Below are positions 29,614-41,000 of a stretch of 60,937 nt of DNA, in pieces. The stretch is from NCBI GenBank assembly GCA_023091735.1, contig JALKBU010000208.1, positions 1 to 60,937 on the forward strand, in the 5' to 3' direction. The DNA is from Trichomonas tenax (Eukaryota > Parabasalia > Trichomonadida > Trichomonadidae). The translations under genes were made by a program, and so were the position numbers. The notes beneath the pieces were generated by a model. The model did not search any database, was not told where the DNA came from, and was given only the letters and a program-made list of their open reading frames with translations. Position 1 is the stretch's first letter. The number at the start of each line of letters is the position of its first letter.

Positions 29614-32424
29614 ATGGATTTAGCGCACTTCCAAGAAGTTATCATAGAAGTGAACACGCCGTCCGAAAGGCAGCCGCAGCTCCAGGCTGAACTTGAGCAG
29701 CTTAAAGGCGATATCGGATTGTTTGTCAAACTCTGTTTAGAGGCGATACATCAACCAAATCAAACAGAACAAATTGTTAAGTCAGCAATTGTCTTCTTAA
29801 ACACTGCACTTACCCCACGTTCGATCGAAGAACTCAACCGTCATCGTCAATACTTCAACGACAATCCGGAAGATATTAATAATATCGCAGGAACAGCAAA
29901 AATATTTTTGCATTTCGAACAAAACGCTTATTTCCAAATACAAGGTTCACAATTATTTGCCCTTTTATTTGGTATTCAGCCAAATTTTTTGATTCCAGAC
30001 CTCGAATTAATCGTTTCCGAACTTGATAATGCTTCATTCGAACTTTCCATGGCCTACATTACACTTCTCGGTGATATTTTTGCTCTTAAGAACATTTCAG
30101 AAATATTTGGCTTCAAAGAGCCAACGGAAGCTGCATCTTTATTACCAGCTCTAGCAATGAAAACCGTCAGCATTGCATGTGCACAATACGAGGTCAGTAT
30201 GGAAGTCAGAGAAAAGTGTGTTTCCACATTATCATTAATCACAGATTATTGTAAAAAGTATACAAACATCGCTGAACCAATGAGCAATGTTTTCGCTGCC
30301 ATTGTACAGCAAGACAATTTGAATTTCCTTCTTCAAGTCCAAAATTATAATTTCAATTTGAACGTTCACGATCTTTTAGCGAACATCATCAAGGGATTCT
30401 ATTCAACACGTTTCGCTCAACAATTTACAATACCAATTGCGGAAACTTCTATCGATAGATTAAATTACTTTGCTGAAAATTGGTCACCAGAACTTGTCGT
30501 GATCATTCTTACATTCTGGCGCGAAATCATTCAATATGAATTCAGAAATGCTCTCAGGAGAATTCAAGATGGTGAAGATTGCTTCGAAAAGTTCAACGCC
30601 GATAAATGCATATATGATGCATACGAAGAGAATCTTCTTCCACTTCTTATTAAAATGCTTGTCCTGCTCGATCCTAATGATACAAGCGTAGAAGATATTT
30701 CATTAAATCAACCATCGTTTGTTGCTACTGTTATTTTGGCTGGTTTGAACCAATTGGCACCAGCCAAAACATCCAGCATTCTCATGAAGCATTTTGAGGA
30801 ATTAAGGAGTCAGGCAACACAAAATAACGACTGGAGATTCACACATGCTTCATTATTGTGCTTGTATGCCATCTCTGCCCTTATTGAAGATCCAGAAGAG
30901 TTCAATATTGACACTTACTGTGATATTGGAACTCGTAGAGAGAACAATAAGTTCCTTCTTAACAACTTGCAATATGCAACACAGTGTGCTAAGACAGACA
31001 ATCAGCGCGTCAGAGAAACAAGTCTTTATGTTATTTCCTACATCCTTTCAAAGTACAGAGATTTGCTTAAGACTTTCGAAGATTATAGAACAGTTATCAA
31101 CGGTATTCTCACCAGCTTCTCTATGAATGAAAATGGTGATTTGGATGAAACAACACATCCAATGATTATATTTAGAGCGCTTTCTGTTATCACAGGTATT
31201 TGCAAGTCATTCTCTCCTTCAACATACAAGACACCATTATTTGCTGGTGATGGTGGTTTATTTGAGCCAATTTTCCAAAGGATTTTGAATATTCTTGCAT
31301 TACCACAGTGCTTAGATGACTCTCCAATGGCATCTCAATTGATTCTCGTAGGCCACAACGCTCTTTCTGCTCTTATTTTACAATCACAGCGCCATGATGA
31401 ATATTTCCTTGAGTTAATCAGGTTCATGATGACTATGGTTGGTGAAGTTGCTGCTGCAGAAGGAATCCCTGATCAGGCAAAGATCCAAAAGATTGCAGGT
31501 ATTTGCAACAACATCACAACAATTATCACAAGAATCTACAGCACCGAGCACTCTGTCATTGAAACATATTTAGGTGTTATTGATGGTTTGTTTGATATGC
31601 TTTCATGGAAGCAAGGCATCATTGCTGAAGAAGCCTTGCTTACAATGACCGCAATTTTGATCCGTGTTGATATTGGCTCAGATCTCTTCCAGAACTCCAT
31701 TCCAAAGGTTATTCAGGTCATCCATGATATGCTTGATCTTAAGGACTTCAATGCCATCAAATCTGCTACAGTTCTCATCACACAATTATTCAACAAATGT
31801 GGTCCAATGCTTGAAGCATTCACACATCAAATTATCGAACACTTATTCGCCCTGATTTATGACTCACAGATTGTTGAATACGCTGTTCCACCACTAATCA
31901 AAGCTTTGTCTGATATATTAATTTCTATTGCTACATACACACAGACACCAAATACACTATTGGCATCTAGTTTGTTCAACACATTATTGAATGATGCTAT
32001 TCTTTGCAACAAATTCAGAGGAATGATTACCAGCTATAGAGACAATCCAGTGCCTGTTAATGATAAGACTCAAATCGAACATGCTACAAATGTCTATGAA
32101 GCCATTTGCACTGGTTTCAATGCTTATGCTAGAGTCTGGTTCCTTAACGATGTTAATGATAAGGCAAATGAGAAGTCTGCACTTATCGAGCTCGCTAAAG
32201 TCTCTACAATCATGACAAAGCTTCAGCCAGTTGGTGATCACCTAGGTAAGGCTGCCTATGAAGCTGCTCTTGAAATGTTCAGAGCATTTGCCAATAAGAC
32301 AACACGCGTCAATAACGTCGTTCTTTGCAAGGGTGTTAACTTTAAACTCATCAAGAAGGCAATGATGTTCAATAACCTCAAGGAGAAGGCAAAACAAACC
32401 AAGAAGATCCTCTTTAATACATAA
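29614..32424 (+). CDS. Importin subunit beta-1-like (Kap95)
   Basis: 936 residues of HEAT repeats. The clearest block is DWRFTHASLLCLYAISALIEDPEE (starting at residue about 407), which corresponds to the DWR...GP-like repeat of importin-beta1. It is followed by a repeat with RVRETSLYVISYIL, matching the VRDTAAW-type repeat. The C-terminal half includes QIVEYAVPPLIKALSDILIS, like the late importin-beta repeats. Importin-beta1 carries importin-alpha-bound NLS cargo through the pore and is released by RanGTP. The N-terminus lacks a strongly conserved Ran-binding sequence that I can point to. It is longer than human KPNB1 (876). Confident as karyopherin, moderately as beta-1. Confidence 0.7.
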   Translation: MDLAHFQEVIIEVNTPSERQPQLQAELEQLKGDIGLFVKLCLEAIHQPNQTEQIVKSAIVFLNTALTPRSIEELNRHRQYFNDNPEDINNIAGTAKIFLHFEQNAYFQIQGSQLFALLFGIQPNFLIPDLELIVSELDNASFELSMAYITLLGDIFALKNISEIFGFKEPTEAASLLPALAMKTVSIACAQYEVSMEVREKCVSTLSLITDYCKKYTNIAEPMSNVFAAIVQQDNLNFLLQVQNYNFNLNVHDLLANIIKGFYSTRFAQQFTIPIAETSIDRLNYFAENWSPELVVIILTFWREIIQYEFRNALRRIQDGEDCFEKFNADKCIYDAYEENLLPLLIKMLVLLDPNDTSVEDISLNQPSFVATVILAGLNQLAPAKTSSILMKHFEELRSQATQNNDWRFTHASLLCLYAISALIEDPEEFNIDTYCDIGTRRENNKFLLNNLQYATQCAKTDNQRVRETSLYVISYILSKYRDLLKTFEDYRTVINGILTSFSMNENGDLDETTHPMIIFRALSVITGICKSFSPSTYKTPLFAGDGGLFEPIFQRILNILALPQCLDDSPMASQLILVGHNALSALILQSQRHDEYFLELIRFMMTMVGEVAAAEGIPDQAKIQKIAGICNNITTIITRIYSTEHSVIETYLGVIDGLFDMLSWKQGIIAEEALLTMTAILIRVDIGSDLFQNSIPKVIQVIHDMLDLKDFNAIKSATVLITQLFNKCGPMLEAFTHQIIEHLFALIYDSQIVEYAVPPLIKALSDILISIATYTQTPNTLLASSLFNTLLNDAILCNKFRGMITSYRDNPVPVNDKTQIEHATNVYEAICTGFNAYARVWFLNDVNDKANEKSALIELAKVSTIMTKLQPVGDHLGKAAYEAALEMFRAFANKTTRVNNVVLCKGVNFKLIKKAMMFNNLKEKAKQTKKILFNT

Positions 32425-33222
32425 CTTGTTTCACATTTTTTTTTTATTATTTTTTCACACTAAAGATTATGCATATAAATTATGCTGATGTATTAAAGGA
32501 ATATTAAGTAAGAAATGTTTAATGAAACTTAATTCAAAACAATATTATTAATTTTGTATTTAAAATGTTGATAATCATCGATATCTCAGAGGAAATATAA
32601 ATCTGCTGTGCTTTGAAGCATGTGGTAGTGTACATACTAATAATAGATATAGATAAATTATATCAATTTCATTATTGAAAATTAGAATGTGGATTGAAAG
32701 CTTAATAGAATAACAATATTATGTTTTATTGTTTTTGAATGTGGACAAGTTCCATTTAAGGATTATTAATGAAATATCAAATCAAAAGACTAATCAACGA
32801 ATCATTACATCACAAATCTCAAGAGATATAGAATATAATTCATTAGAATAGTAGATATACAGAAGCACAATAAATGGTTTCGCATATTAAATCAAAAATA
32901 ATATATGAATAATCGCAAAAACATGAGAACAATATAATACATCGCTTCTAATATCCATAAACAGCGTGATGTCAAACGCCAAAGTGGGCGTAACGTCTTT
33001 ATATAGATAACAGACCCTATTTGAGGGTTATCACACTTCACCTGATATGGCGCCATTTTTTATATTCCTTAATTTTGTTAAATTTCGCGATTTCAAACTT
33101 AATAGTGTCTAACCATAGTGAAAATTTCCGTAAATAATTTTGTCATTTCAATTTTGTGATGTTTACAAAACTTTACACCAAAAATTGAGAGAAAAACCGC
33201 GCAAAGAACAAGACGTTAGAAC
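32425..33222. other. Intergenic region and Myb-gene promoter
   Basis: About 800 bp without an ORF. The last 250 bp are unusual for the region: AAACGCCAAAGTGGGCGT (32977-32994) is a small palindrome, GATAAC/CCCT words around 33008-33031 form another, and TATGGCGCCAT (33046-33056) a third. These may be regulatory sites for the Myb gene. The GGCG cores resemble E2F-type sites, but no partner is shown. Confidence 0.4.
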
Positions 33223-33999
33223 ATGATGAAAGGGTCTTCCTCACACGTTCAGCCATTGGCACCAACACGAGTGAGGAACAAAATCAACAACTGCGTGAAG
33301 AACGTCAAGTGGCAGAAGGAAGAGGACGAGTTGTTGATGAAGCTAATGCACGGAAACATTCATCCTAACTACTCTAGAATGGTAGAGCACTTCCCTGGTA
33401 AGACGGGTCAGCAGATTGCTGAGCGTTGGGACAAGGTACTTAACCCTGAGCTTGTAAAAGGTTCATGGACGAGACAAGAAGATGAAATTATCATAAAATT
33501 CGTGAAAGAAAACGGAACTAAAAACTGGCGCAAGCTCTGCGAACTCCTGCCAGGACGTATTGGTAAGCAGTGCCGCGAAAGATGGAGAAACCACTTAGAT
33601 CCGAACATTAACCATCAGCCGTGGACCCCTGAGGAAGACAATCTTCTCATCAAGTATCACGAGATGTATGGAAACAAGTGGGTACAAATTTCGCAACTTA
33701 TTCCTAACAGATCTGATAATGCGATTAAAAATCGTTGGAATGCTACAATAAAGAAAATCATGAATGCAACTCCGAAGCCAGATATCGAGACTAAAGAAGC
33801 TGCACCATTGCCAAGCCCTGCATCGACACCAGTTGTTCAAACGTTAATAACTTCGCCTTTCTTGACTACAATCACGCCTTTCGGTTTCTTGTCGCCAGGT
33901 CTCTCAGCGCTCGAGAAGAAGAGCCCGAAGGAGAAGGAAGCTAGTTCGTCTTTGGCTGACAACTTTGCAAAACTTCTCGAAATGATTCCCAAAAAATGA
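33223..33999 (+). CDS. R1R2R3 Myb transcription factor
   Basis: 258 residues with three Myb repeats: R1 (about 28-76; W30, Y50 in place of the second Trp, W69), R2 (about 79-127; W82, W102, W121) and R3 (about 131-180; W134, W153, W172). The hallmark GRIGKQCRERWRNHLDP in R2 and NRSDNAIKNRWNATIKKI in R3 give strong DNA-binding evidence. The tail is Ser/Pro-rich and acidic at its end, likely an activation or regulatory part. In T. vaginalis, Myb proteins bind the core-promoter and iron-responsive elements, so this is a candidate factor for the TATCGT-like words in this window. That link is inference. Confidence 0.9.
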   Translation: MMKGSSSHVQPLAPTRVRNKINNCVKNVKWQKEEDELLMKLMHGNIHPNYSRMVEHFPGKTGQQIAERWDKVLNPELVKGSWTRQEDEIIIKFVKENGTKNWRKLCELLPGRIGKQCRERWRNHLDPNINHQPWTPEEDNLLIKYHEMYGNKWVQISQLIPNRSDNAIKNRWNATIKKIMNATPKPDIETKEAAPLPSPASTPVVQTLITSPFLTTITPFGFLSPGLSALEKKSPKEKEASSSLADNFAKLLEMIPKK

Positions 34000-34647
34000 A
34001 AAACCTAAACGTATACGTATATATGTGAACTAATCATTGCCAACAGCTGAATATCGTCGTATTTCGTCCTTTTGGACCTATTGCAAACTAAAATTGTCTT
34101 TTGTTACCGAAATAAAATTCAAAATTTGTCTTATCTTTTGGAATCACTTCATATCTACTATACAAACCATAGTTGTTTTCATGTCTCTGTCATTCATTAT
34201 CAATTTCAAGCTTTAATATCAGCAAATAAAATTTCATATTATTGAAAACTCAAAATAAACTTTTTATTTCGATTTAGTTAAATTGCGAAATGTCTCTATA
34301 TGTGTAACATACAGAAAAATTGAGGAATAAAATAATTTTAAACGTTCGTTAAATTCAATTTTATATCGATTTATATTTATTATTCATCGATACCGCATTT
34401 CAAATAAATGGATTTTAATTTGAAAATCAGGAAATATCATAAAAATATTTATGTCAAGGATTATAATTTTGTTTAAAATTTACAAAAATTCGATTTTTTG
34501 ATGACTTTGACAAGATTTTAGCAGAAATGTTTAATGTTTTAAAGTGTGCTTTAGATTTAGATCATATATTTCGGGTTTTGAAGGGTGTAAAAGTAATTTT
34601 ATTATCCCCTGCTAAATTTTACCAAACCCTTTTTAATTAATTATTTC
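34000..34647. other. Intergenic region
   Basis: About 650 bp, strongly A/T-rich, without initiator, ORF or repeat that I can defend. Confidence 0.5.
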
Positions 34648-37101
34648 ATGAATTTCAACAAATTTAATCAAGAAGACTACTTCGATAACGTGACATTTGA
34701 AGAGTTTATGCGGTGTTGCTCTCTTTGTGCCAACAAAAATCTACAACAAGAAGAAGCTGATTATGCAACTAAAGTGATAAAAAGCTATCAAAGACAGCCA
34801 GAGTCCATTCAACAGTTTATGAATGTGATTATATCTGTCACCGATCAATATCCTCGATATTATTCAATACAAGGTTTAATCAAATGGATTACGTCTGATT
34901 TCGAATTCTCGCAAGAACAAATACACGAAATAGCAAATTTGCTCCTTACACAGTACAACACGAACCCACAATTTCAAAATAGAGGCGACTTTAATGAATT
35001 ATTGAATACTTTTGCCCATTTTACCTGTTTAGCGCCAGATTTACTTCAGCTTGCGTCTACTCTTAACATTGAATCGCAAATCAAGTACTTATATTACTAT
35101 TTAGTTTCTTCGGAACAAGAATATTTTAATATACGTGGGTTGAGATCCGGAATCAAGAATATAGTGTTCTCAAACAAACAAATATTCTTAGATTTAGAGT
35201 TACAATCGCCAATTTATGATATCTGGTTTTCATACGTGTCTAAGTGCTTAACTTACTTCGGGAATGATTTTGCTGACTTTGCTCAAGGATTTCTACAAAG
35301 AACTCAAGACTTTTCCGATCAAAATTATCCAAAAATTATTGGTGTGATAGAAGAATATTTAAAGCTTGAATTATATGAAGAATATGACGAACTAACACAT
35401 CAAATGATCGACTTCGCACTCCACATGTGTGCACAAGAAACCCAAATTGCATTTCAAAATTCATTGTATATTTTACAGACAATCACATCATATTCAGATC
35501 TATATTATAATGCACATCAAGATCAAGTAGTTTCCATTATAGAATTGTTCGTTGCTTTATTAGAACATTATAATGAACCATCAACTGAATTCGTGAAAGT
35601 TTTAACATCAATTGTTTCGTTAATTCAATATACAGACGAAACATCCGAATTATTTCAATATAGAATAGCTCTACTCAATGGACTAATTAATGGTTTTAAT
35701 GCAAATCCAACAATGATGGTGAATGATTTGGAATTTCCATTAACAATTCTTCAAAAGTGTGATTCACGCGAAGGAAGGATTTTGCTGCTCCGCTTTTATG
35801 AAGAAAGGTTTGGCAATCTTTCTTCTGGGTTGATATTCACAGGCTCTTTCATTCAAGATTGGATGGCAACTGAAACAAATACTCTTCATGAATTTTTGGG
35901 TCATATAATGGCACTTCAAGAATTTCCTGTTCATACATTGAGATTGATTAAGAAATTATTGATATATGATAATATTCTTTCTACAGAAGATATTCCAACA
36001 TTCTTGAATGTTGCTGTTTCATTCTTCGAGACAGATCCAAATGAATCAGTCAAACTTCTCAAATCACTTCTAGCAGTTCCAAAATTCAAGCAAAGTTATG
36101 CTCAGTTCCTTCCTGACTTGATTAACATATTCGTTCCATATCTATCTCAAGTTGATGTCGAGATCAGGAAGTATATTTATGTCGTTCTTATTTCTTTAGC
36201 AGACTTACACGGACCTGATGCTGCTGATTTTCTATCACAGCTGGGATCAGACATTCTCGCAACATTAACGGAAGCAATTGGAACCGGTGAAGTTCAAAAC
36301 GTTGTCAATACATTGAAAATGCTCGGTTTTGTGATTTCAGATATGGGAGGGAATGGAGAAACATGCATGGCATTCTTTATGACATTTGCTAATTCTTTCT
36401 TCCCAACAATAGAAACAGTAATGCTTCTCGATAATACAAGCATTCAAGAGAATATCTGCTATTGCTTGGATCACATGATTACTAAGAAATGGTACACTGA
36501 ACAAGATTATAATGTAATTGTCGATTATTGCATGCAGGCACTGGCTGTTTTACCAACAAAAGAACACATGGATATTCTTAAACTAACACTTCCTGTTTCT
36601 TTGACACCAATGCTTGTTCAAGCAATTTTAGAAATCAATGTCAATGGAGACAGTGAATTCGTATGTGCAACAATAAGATATCTTCAAGCAGTCTTCGATA
36701 GAGATAACAATGTTTTCTGGAGCAATTTCCCTGTTGAGTTTGTGATTTCACTCTTGACAAGTGAAAACGCAACAATTATAGAATCTGCTCTCGGTCTCTG
36801 TAAAGATATAATTCTTAGCAACTCAGTTCCACCTGGATTCACAGAATCTATCATCCAGCTTATTATCGCTAACTTCGGAAAGAACTTCTCACAAGGTAGT
36901 GTAATCGAAAAAACTTGTGCAATCTTTATGGTTAAAAAGGAAAATGTTCCAGTTGTTGTAAATCATTTATTCTCCATTGTTGGTGAAGATAACGCTTACG
37001 CTGAAATAATAAAGGCTCAACTAGCATCTGATCGTCCATCTAAGAAAGAGGTAACTAAAGCAATGAAAGAATTGCTTCAACAGGCAGCTTATTCTGCTTA
37101 A
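34648..37101 (+). CDS. Helical solenoid protein, exportin-like
   Basis: 817 residues, all helical, with no catalytic motif. The N-terminal pattern is like the first HEAT repeats of exportin-7/RanBP17-type karyopherins: EEADYATKVIKSYQ, then YPRYYSIQGLIKWITSDFEF, then IANLLLTQY. The rest has repeat-like helices (LPDLINIFVPYL, GLCKDIILSN). This would give a third karyopherin-type protein in the window. It may equally be another ARM/HEAT scaffold. It ends EVTKAMKELLQQAAYSA. Function is unknown beyond this. Confidence 0.4.
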   Translation: MNFNKFNQEDYFDNVTFEEFMRCCSLCANKNLQQEEADYATKVIKSYQRQPESIQQFMNVIISVTDQYPRYYSIQGLIKWITSDFEFSQEQIHEIANLLLTQYNTNPQFQNRGDFNELLNTFAHFTCLAPDLLQLASTLNIESQIKYLYYYLVSSEQEYFNIRGLRSGIKNIVFSNKQIFLDLELQSPIYDIWFSYVSKCLTYFGNDFADFAQGFLQRTQDFSDQNYPKIIGVIEEYLKLELYEEYDELTHQMIDFALHMCAQETQIAFQNSLYILQTITSYSDLYYNAHQDQVVSIIELFVALLEHYNEPSTEFVKVLTSIVSLIQYTDETSELFQYRIALLNGLINGFNANPTMMVNDLEFPLTILQKCDSREGRILLLRFYEERFGNLSSGLIFTGSFIQDWMATETNTLHEFLGHIMALQEFPVHTLRLIKKLLIYDNILSTEDIPTFLNVAVSFFETDPNESVKLLKSLLAVPKFKQSYAQFLPDLINIFVPYLSQVDVEIRKYIYVVLISLADLHGPDAADFLSQLGSDILATLTEAIGTGEVQNVVNTLKMLGFVISDMGGNGETCMAFFMTFANSFFPTIETVMLLDNTSIQENICYCLDHMITKKWYTEQDYNVIVDYCMQALAVLPTKEHMDILKLTLPVSLTPMLVQAILEINVNGDSEFVCATIRYLQAVFDRDNNVFWSNFPVEFVISLLTSENATIIESALGLCKDIILSNSVPPGFTESIIQLIIANFGKNFSQGSVIEKTCAIFMVKKENVPVVVNHLFSIVGEDNAYAEIIKAQLASDRPSKKEVTKAMKELLQQAAYSA

Positions 37102-37147
37102 TAATTCATTTATATATTACTAAATAGAGTTCTATATGAAAATATGT

Positions 37148-37623
37148 TTATGATATTTCTTCATCTGAAACAATACTCCTGACCGGGACTCCGAACATGC
37201 TTTGAACTTCTGGAGGAGAAATCTGGAAATTGCAGCCGAATGAAGTGAAAACGATTCCTTTTTTATTTAATTCTTTGAATGGATCGAAATCAGAATGAAT
37301 ATCCTGTGGTGGGTACAGCAGATTATTATTTGCGAAGTAACCTATGCAGCTGTCCTGTAAATCAATTTCATTTGCAACTATTCCAACGCAGCTATCGTCA
37401 GAACTTGTGCGGCATAATCAATGTGATAATGACTATTGCTGCAAGAATTATGAATACAACCGTGGATATAATGCCAATAATTACTGGAACCATGCCGTGC
37501 GTCTTCTGAATAATTTGTGCTTCAATATCATCAATGGAAGTTAAATAAATTGAAGGAGCGAAATAACTTCAGTAACAACATTCGTGTATCGGTTGAATGA
37601 ATTCGTTGTTATGATTGTGTGCG
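37148..37623 (-). pseudogene. Remnant of a one-pass membrane protein
   Basis: The minus strand reads, in successive frames, CAHTIITTNSFNRYTNVVTE, then SIDDIEAQIIQKTHGMVPVI running into a hydrophobic span (IIGIISTVVFIILAAIVIIT). After another frameshift comes a polar tail, SDDSCVGIVANEIDLQDS to SIVSDEEIS and a stop at 37148. This is the layout of a cell-surface protein's C-terminus: short ectodomain remnant, membrane anchor, cytoplasmic tail. Two frameshifts and no start make it a relic. The plus-strand frames on top of it (37279, 37344) are shadows. Confidence 0.5.
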
Positions 37624-38043
37624 CACATCAGATTTATTTTTTGATGTGGACTTTTAAGTCTAAAATGTAAACTTTAGAATTTTAACCCTTAAACCTCATT
37701 TGATGAACACTTTTCTTGATAAAATTTACAGTTTTTCGAGATTTTGTTTGCAGATGTGTGCTTAAACATCGCATATATGCATAATGTTTTAATCAAATTC
37801 CTAAAAAGAACAAAAATATAGAATTTGACAGTCCAAGAAAATTTGTCAATTGTCAGATTTTGGAATATAAGAAAATCAAAAGTTCCTTTATATCTATTGA
37901 TCCCAATTATATTGATATTCCAATAATTTTGAAAAATAGCGGTTGTTATTAAGGTTATTTCTGTATTTCAAAATTCATATATAAATAGATCCTGCAGAAA
38001 GATAAATGGCGATATTTCAATTTAAAGAAGAGAAATTTCATAA
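37624..38043. other. Intergenic region
   Basis: About 420 bp of A/T-rich DNA ahead of the second BEACH gene. No canonical initiator is seen; TGGCGATATT lies about 35 nt before the start. Confidence 0.45.
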
Positions 38044-41000
38044 ATGAGGTGTGGAGCGATGGCCACGTTAGTTGGCAAGATTTTGACGCTGAACACCTCA
38101 ATGATGGAGTCCATTATACATTCTGACCCTATACTGGACGTAATTCTCGAAGGTATCAAATTTCCGATCATCGATAAACAAGATATCGTGAAAGTAGCTT
38201 CGAAAATCAACGATGGACTTCAAGCCTATTACGCATTGGACGAAATTCATTACAAATTTCCACGTAATAAAGAAATTATTAAGCGAATATTGGCTGTTAA
38301 CTTCAAAAAGATAAATTATCAAAATATAATAGTAGTCACGATCTTAAATATCTTTTTGTCGTGGGTTGTGGCATATGAAAGACATGGAAATCTCGAAAAT
38401 CTTGATTATATCATGAATCTACTTGAATTAACCTTCAGCTCCGAATATTCTAACATAGGATCGATATGCTATGCTTTGTGTATACGAATTATATTAGATG
38501 AACAACAAATTCCTCTTATTTACGAAAATACTGCATCAATATTCACTTTCATTAACAATTTCCCACAAAATACGTTAGCTGTCAACATAATAAACGCAAT
38601 AGTGAAGGATACCACAGAATTCAAGAAAGCTTTCTTCGATAATTTTTTATTCACTTTAATTGATGTTCACAAAAGAACTCAGCATTTATTTACATCGGAC
38701 GAACTTGAAATACTTATCGATATTTTTACCATCTTTCCTAAGTGTTTTTCATATTCTGTTTTCGCATTTTTAGATTTCTACCAAAATTACATCGATCCAC
38801 AGCTGATGAAGAAGTTTTTGGATACAGTTGGTCCAAATATCTACAATTTACTACAAAAAACAGAACCATTCAAGATTCCAGAAATGAAATTTGAACCAAC
38901 AAAGTTTCAATTCATTCCATTCAACACAATTATCTACAAATTCCAAGACTACATGACTTTCGTTGATGGATTTTCTTTAGAGCAATCGATTGTCATTGAA
39001 AATTATTTGGACTCAATAAACTTGTTTTCCATGGAGCTGCAGACATTGATTTTATCAATTAAGCGATTTGTCAGGAAAAACGATAATCTTATGAGAACAA
39101 CAACGCTTTCTTTCCTTCCATTTTTATCCCCAACAAATGACTGCGATTATTTCTATAATCTGTTGACAATTTTGCTTATGATATGTGCAGAATATAAGGA
39201 TATGCCAACAGCGACAGATGTTTATCTTGCATTAATTTCATCAAATTTATTCAACAACAATATATCAATATTTAATTGTGAGGGAGATTTCAAATTGACA
39301 AATCTATTAAGGAATGTTGCAATTGAATGTATTATTGCAAGTGGTGAGAAATTATTATATAGTTTGTTATTAACTTTAGCAAACTCTCCGCTAATCCTTG
39401 CAGAAACATTTTACAGACTTTCCAATAAGATCCAATATGTTACTAAGATTATTGTTGAAGATTCTTCACTTCCAAAATTAATTGCGCAAATTGGTGGATT
39501 TTATCAAACCTTAGATCATCCAGATAACAAGGATCAGGTTAAATATATAGAAATTGCAAGAAAAGCATATTTCATTTTTATCAAACATTTAATGAACGAT
39601 GAAAGAATAATTGAAATATATTTCCAAGACAAAACATTCCTTCAATGTATTTTCTCTTTCCTATTTGAGAATCCTTTGCAAAGTTACGTTCTGAATATTT
39701 TATCTTCTTATATTCAAGTTGCAAAATCAGCAGAATTCATTTCACCTCTCCAAAGTATCATTGCTTTAACTATATCACAGCTTCCAGAGCCAAAACACGC
39801 TGATTTATTAATGAAAATTCTTAGAATTTTGAACGAAAATTTAGCGATTCGAAGAAACATTTGTATTGTTTTTTCCCCATTTTGTCAAAGTATTACACAA
39901 GTTATGATGAGATCAGATGTTGCCATAGATTTGTTCGAAATATGTGCTGCATTTTTGGCAATCATGTATCCATTCTATCAGTTCAATTTCTCTTTAAATG
40001 TTAAAACAAATACATTGCTCGAAAAAAGTGATGAATATTTATCGCTTTTGTTCACAAGAATGATACAGTTATTGGCTGGTGATATAGTTTCAGCCATTTA
40101 TCCAACATTTATCGTTAAACAACCAGTTGCTCTCAAGTTAATGATCTTCGTATTCTACAAAACTCCAAAGATCAAAGAAGTTTCCGAATTTATTCTTAAT
40201 CTTTGCAAGTTTTCTCCAGTTAACATTCAATTGTTTGCTTCAGTTGATATCACTGGATTTTTGATTGATCTCCTTGAGCAAGAAAAGAAGAATCCTGTTC
40301 TCGATGAAGAAACAATCGGAATATTTTTGAATATTTACGGCATGGTTTCGATTTTGTATTCTAATGCTGTTTCAGCGATGAAATTCATTTCTCTTTTGAC
40401 ACCAACAGAAAGCAACAAAACTCTTCGACACCAAGTTAAGTATTATGACACATTAAACTATATCGCAACATGTTCATTGAATGAGCCAAAGTCATATTTA
40501 ATGCTGAATGGAAACACATTAAGTTTCCCTGTTAAAAGTGATTTATTAACTACAACAGGATTCACAATGACTTGTTGGATTTATGTTGTTCAGAACGACA
40601 ATGCTTACAAAGTAACTTTGTGGTCAATCGTTGATCAATATGACGAAATAGGATGTTTCATGCAAGGAACTTCATTATATTTCCATCAAACAAATGGATT
40701 GTTTGATACACAAGGAAAAGTTACCATGGAAATGAAAACAAATATGTGGCATCACCTTATTATTACCTGTACATCAGATGAAATGGGAACAGTTATTCAT
40801 ATGTCTGTTGATCAAACTGAAATGGATTCATTAAGAGTGACCACACTTGATTTTAGTTCGAATTGGGAAAACCCAACTCTCGTTTTAGGAAGTCAACCAA
40901 CAATGACAGTTCAATGTCCACATAGACTCGCTGGATGTGGACTTTTCAAGCCTTTGTCTTCTGCTGAGAAATCAAATATATTCGATTTAGGTGTAAATGC

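Noticed and set aside
33408..33608. Minus-strand frames over the Myb and other genes
   Set aside because: Shadows of well-supported genes on the other strand.
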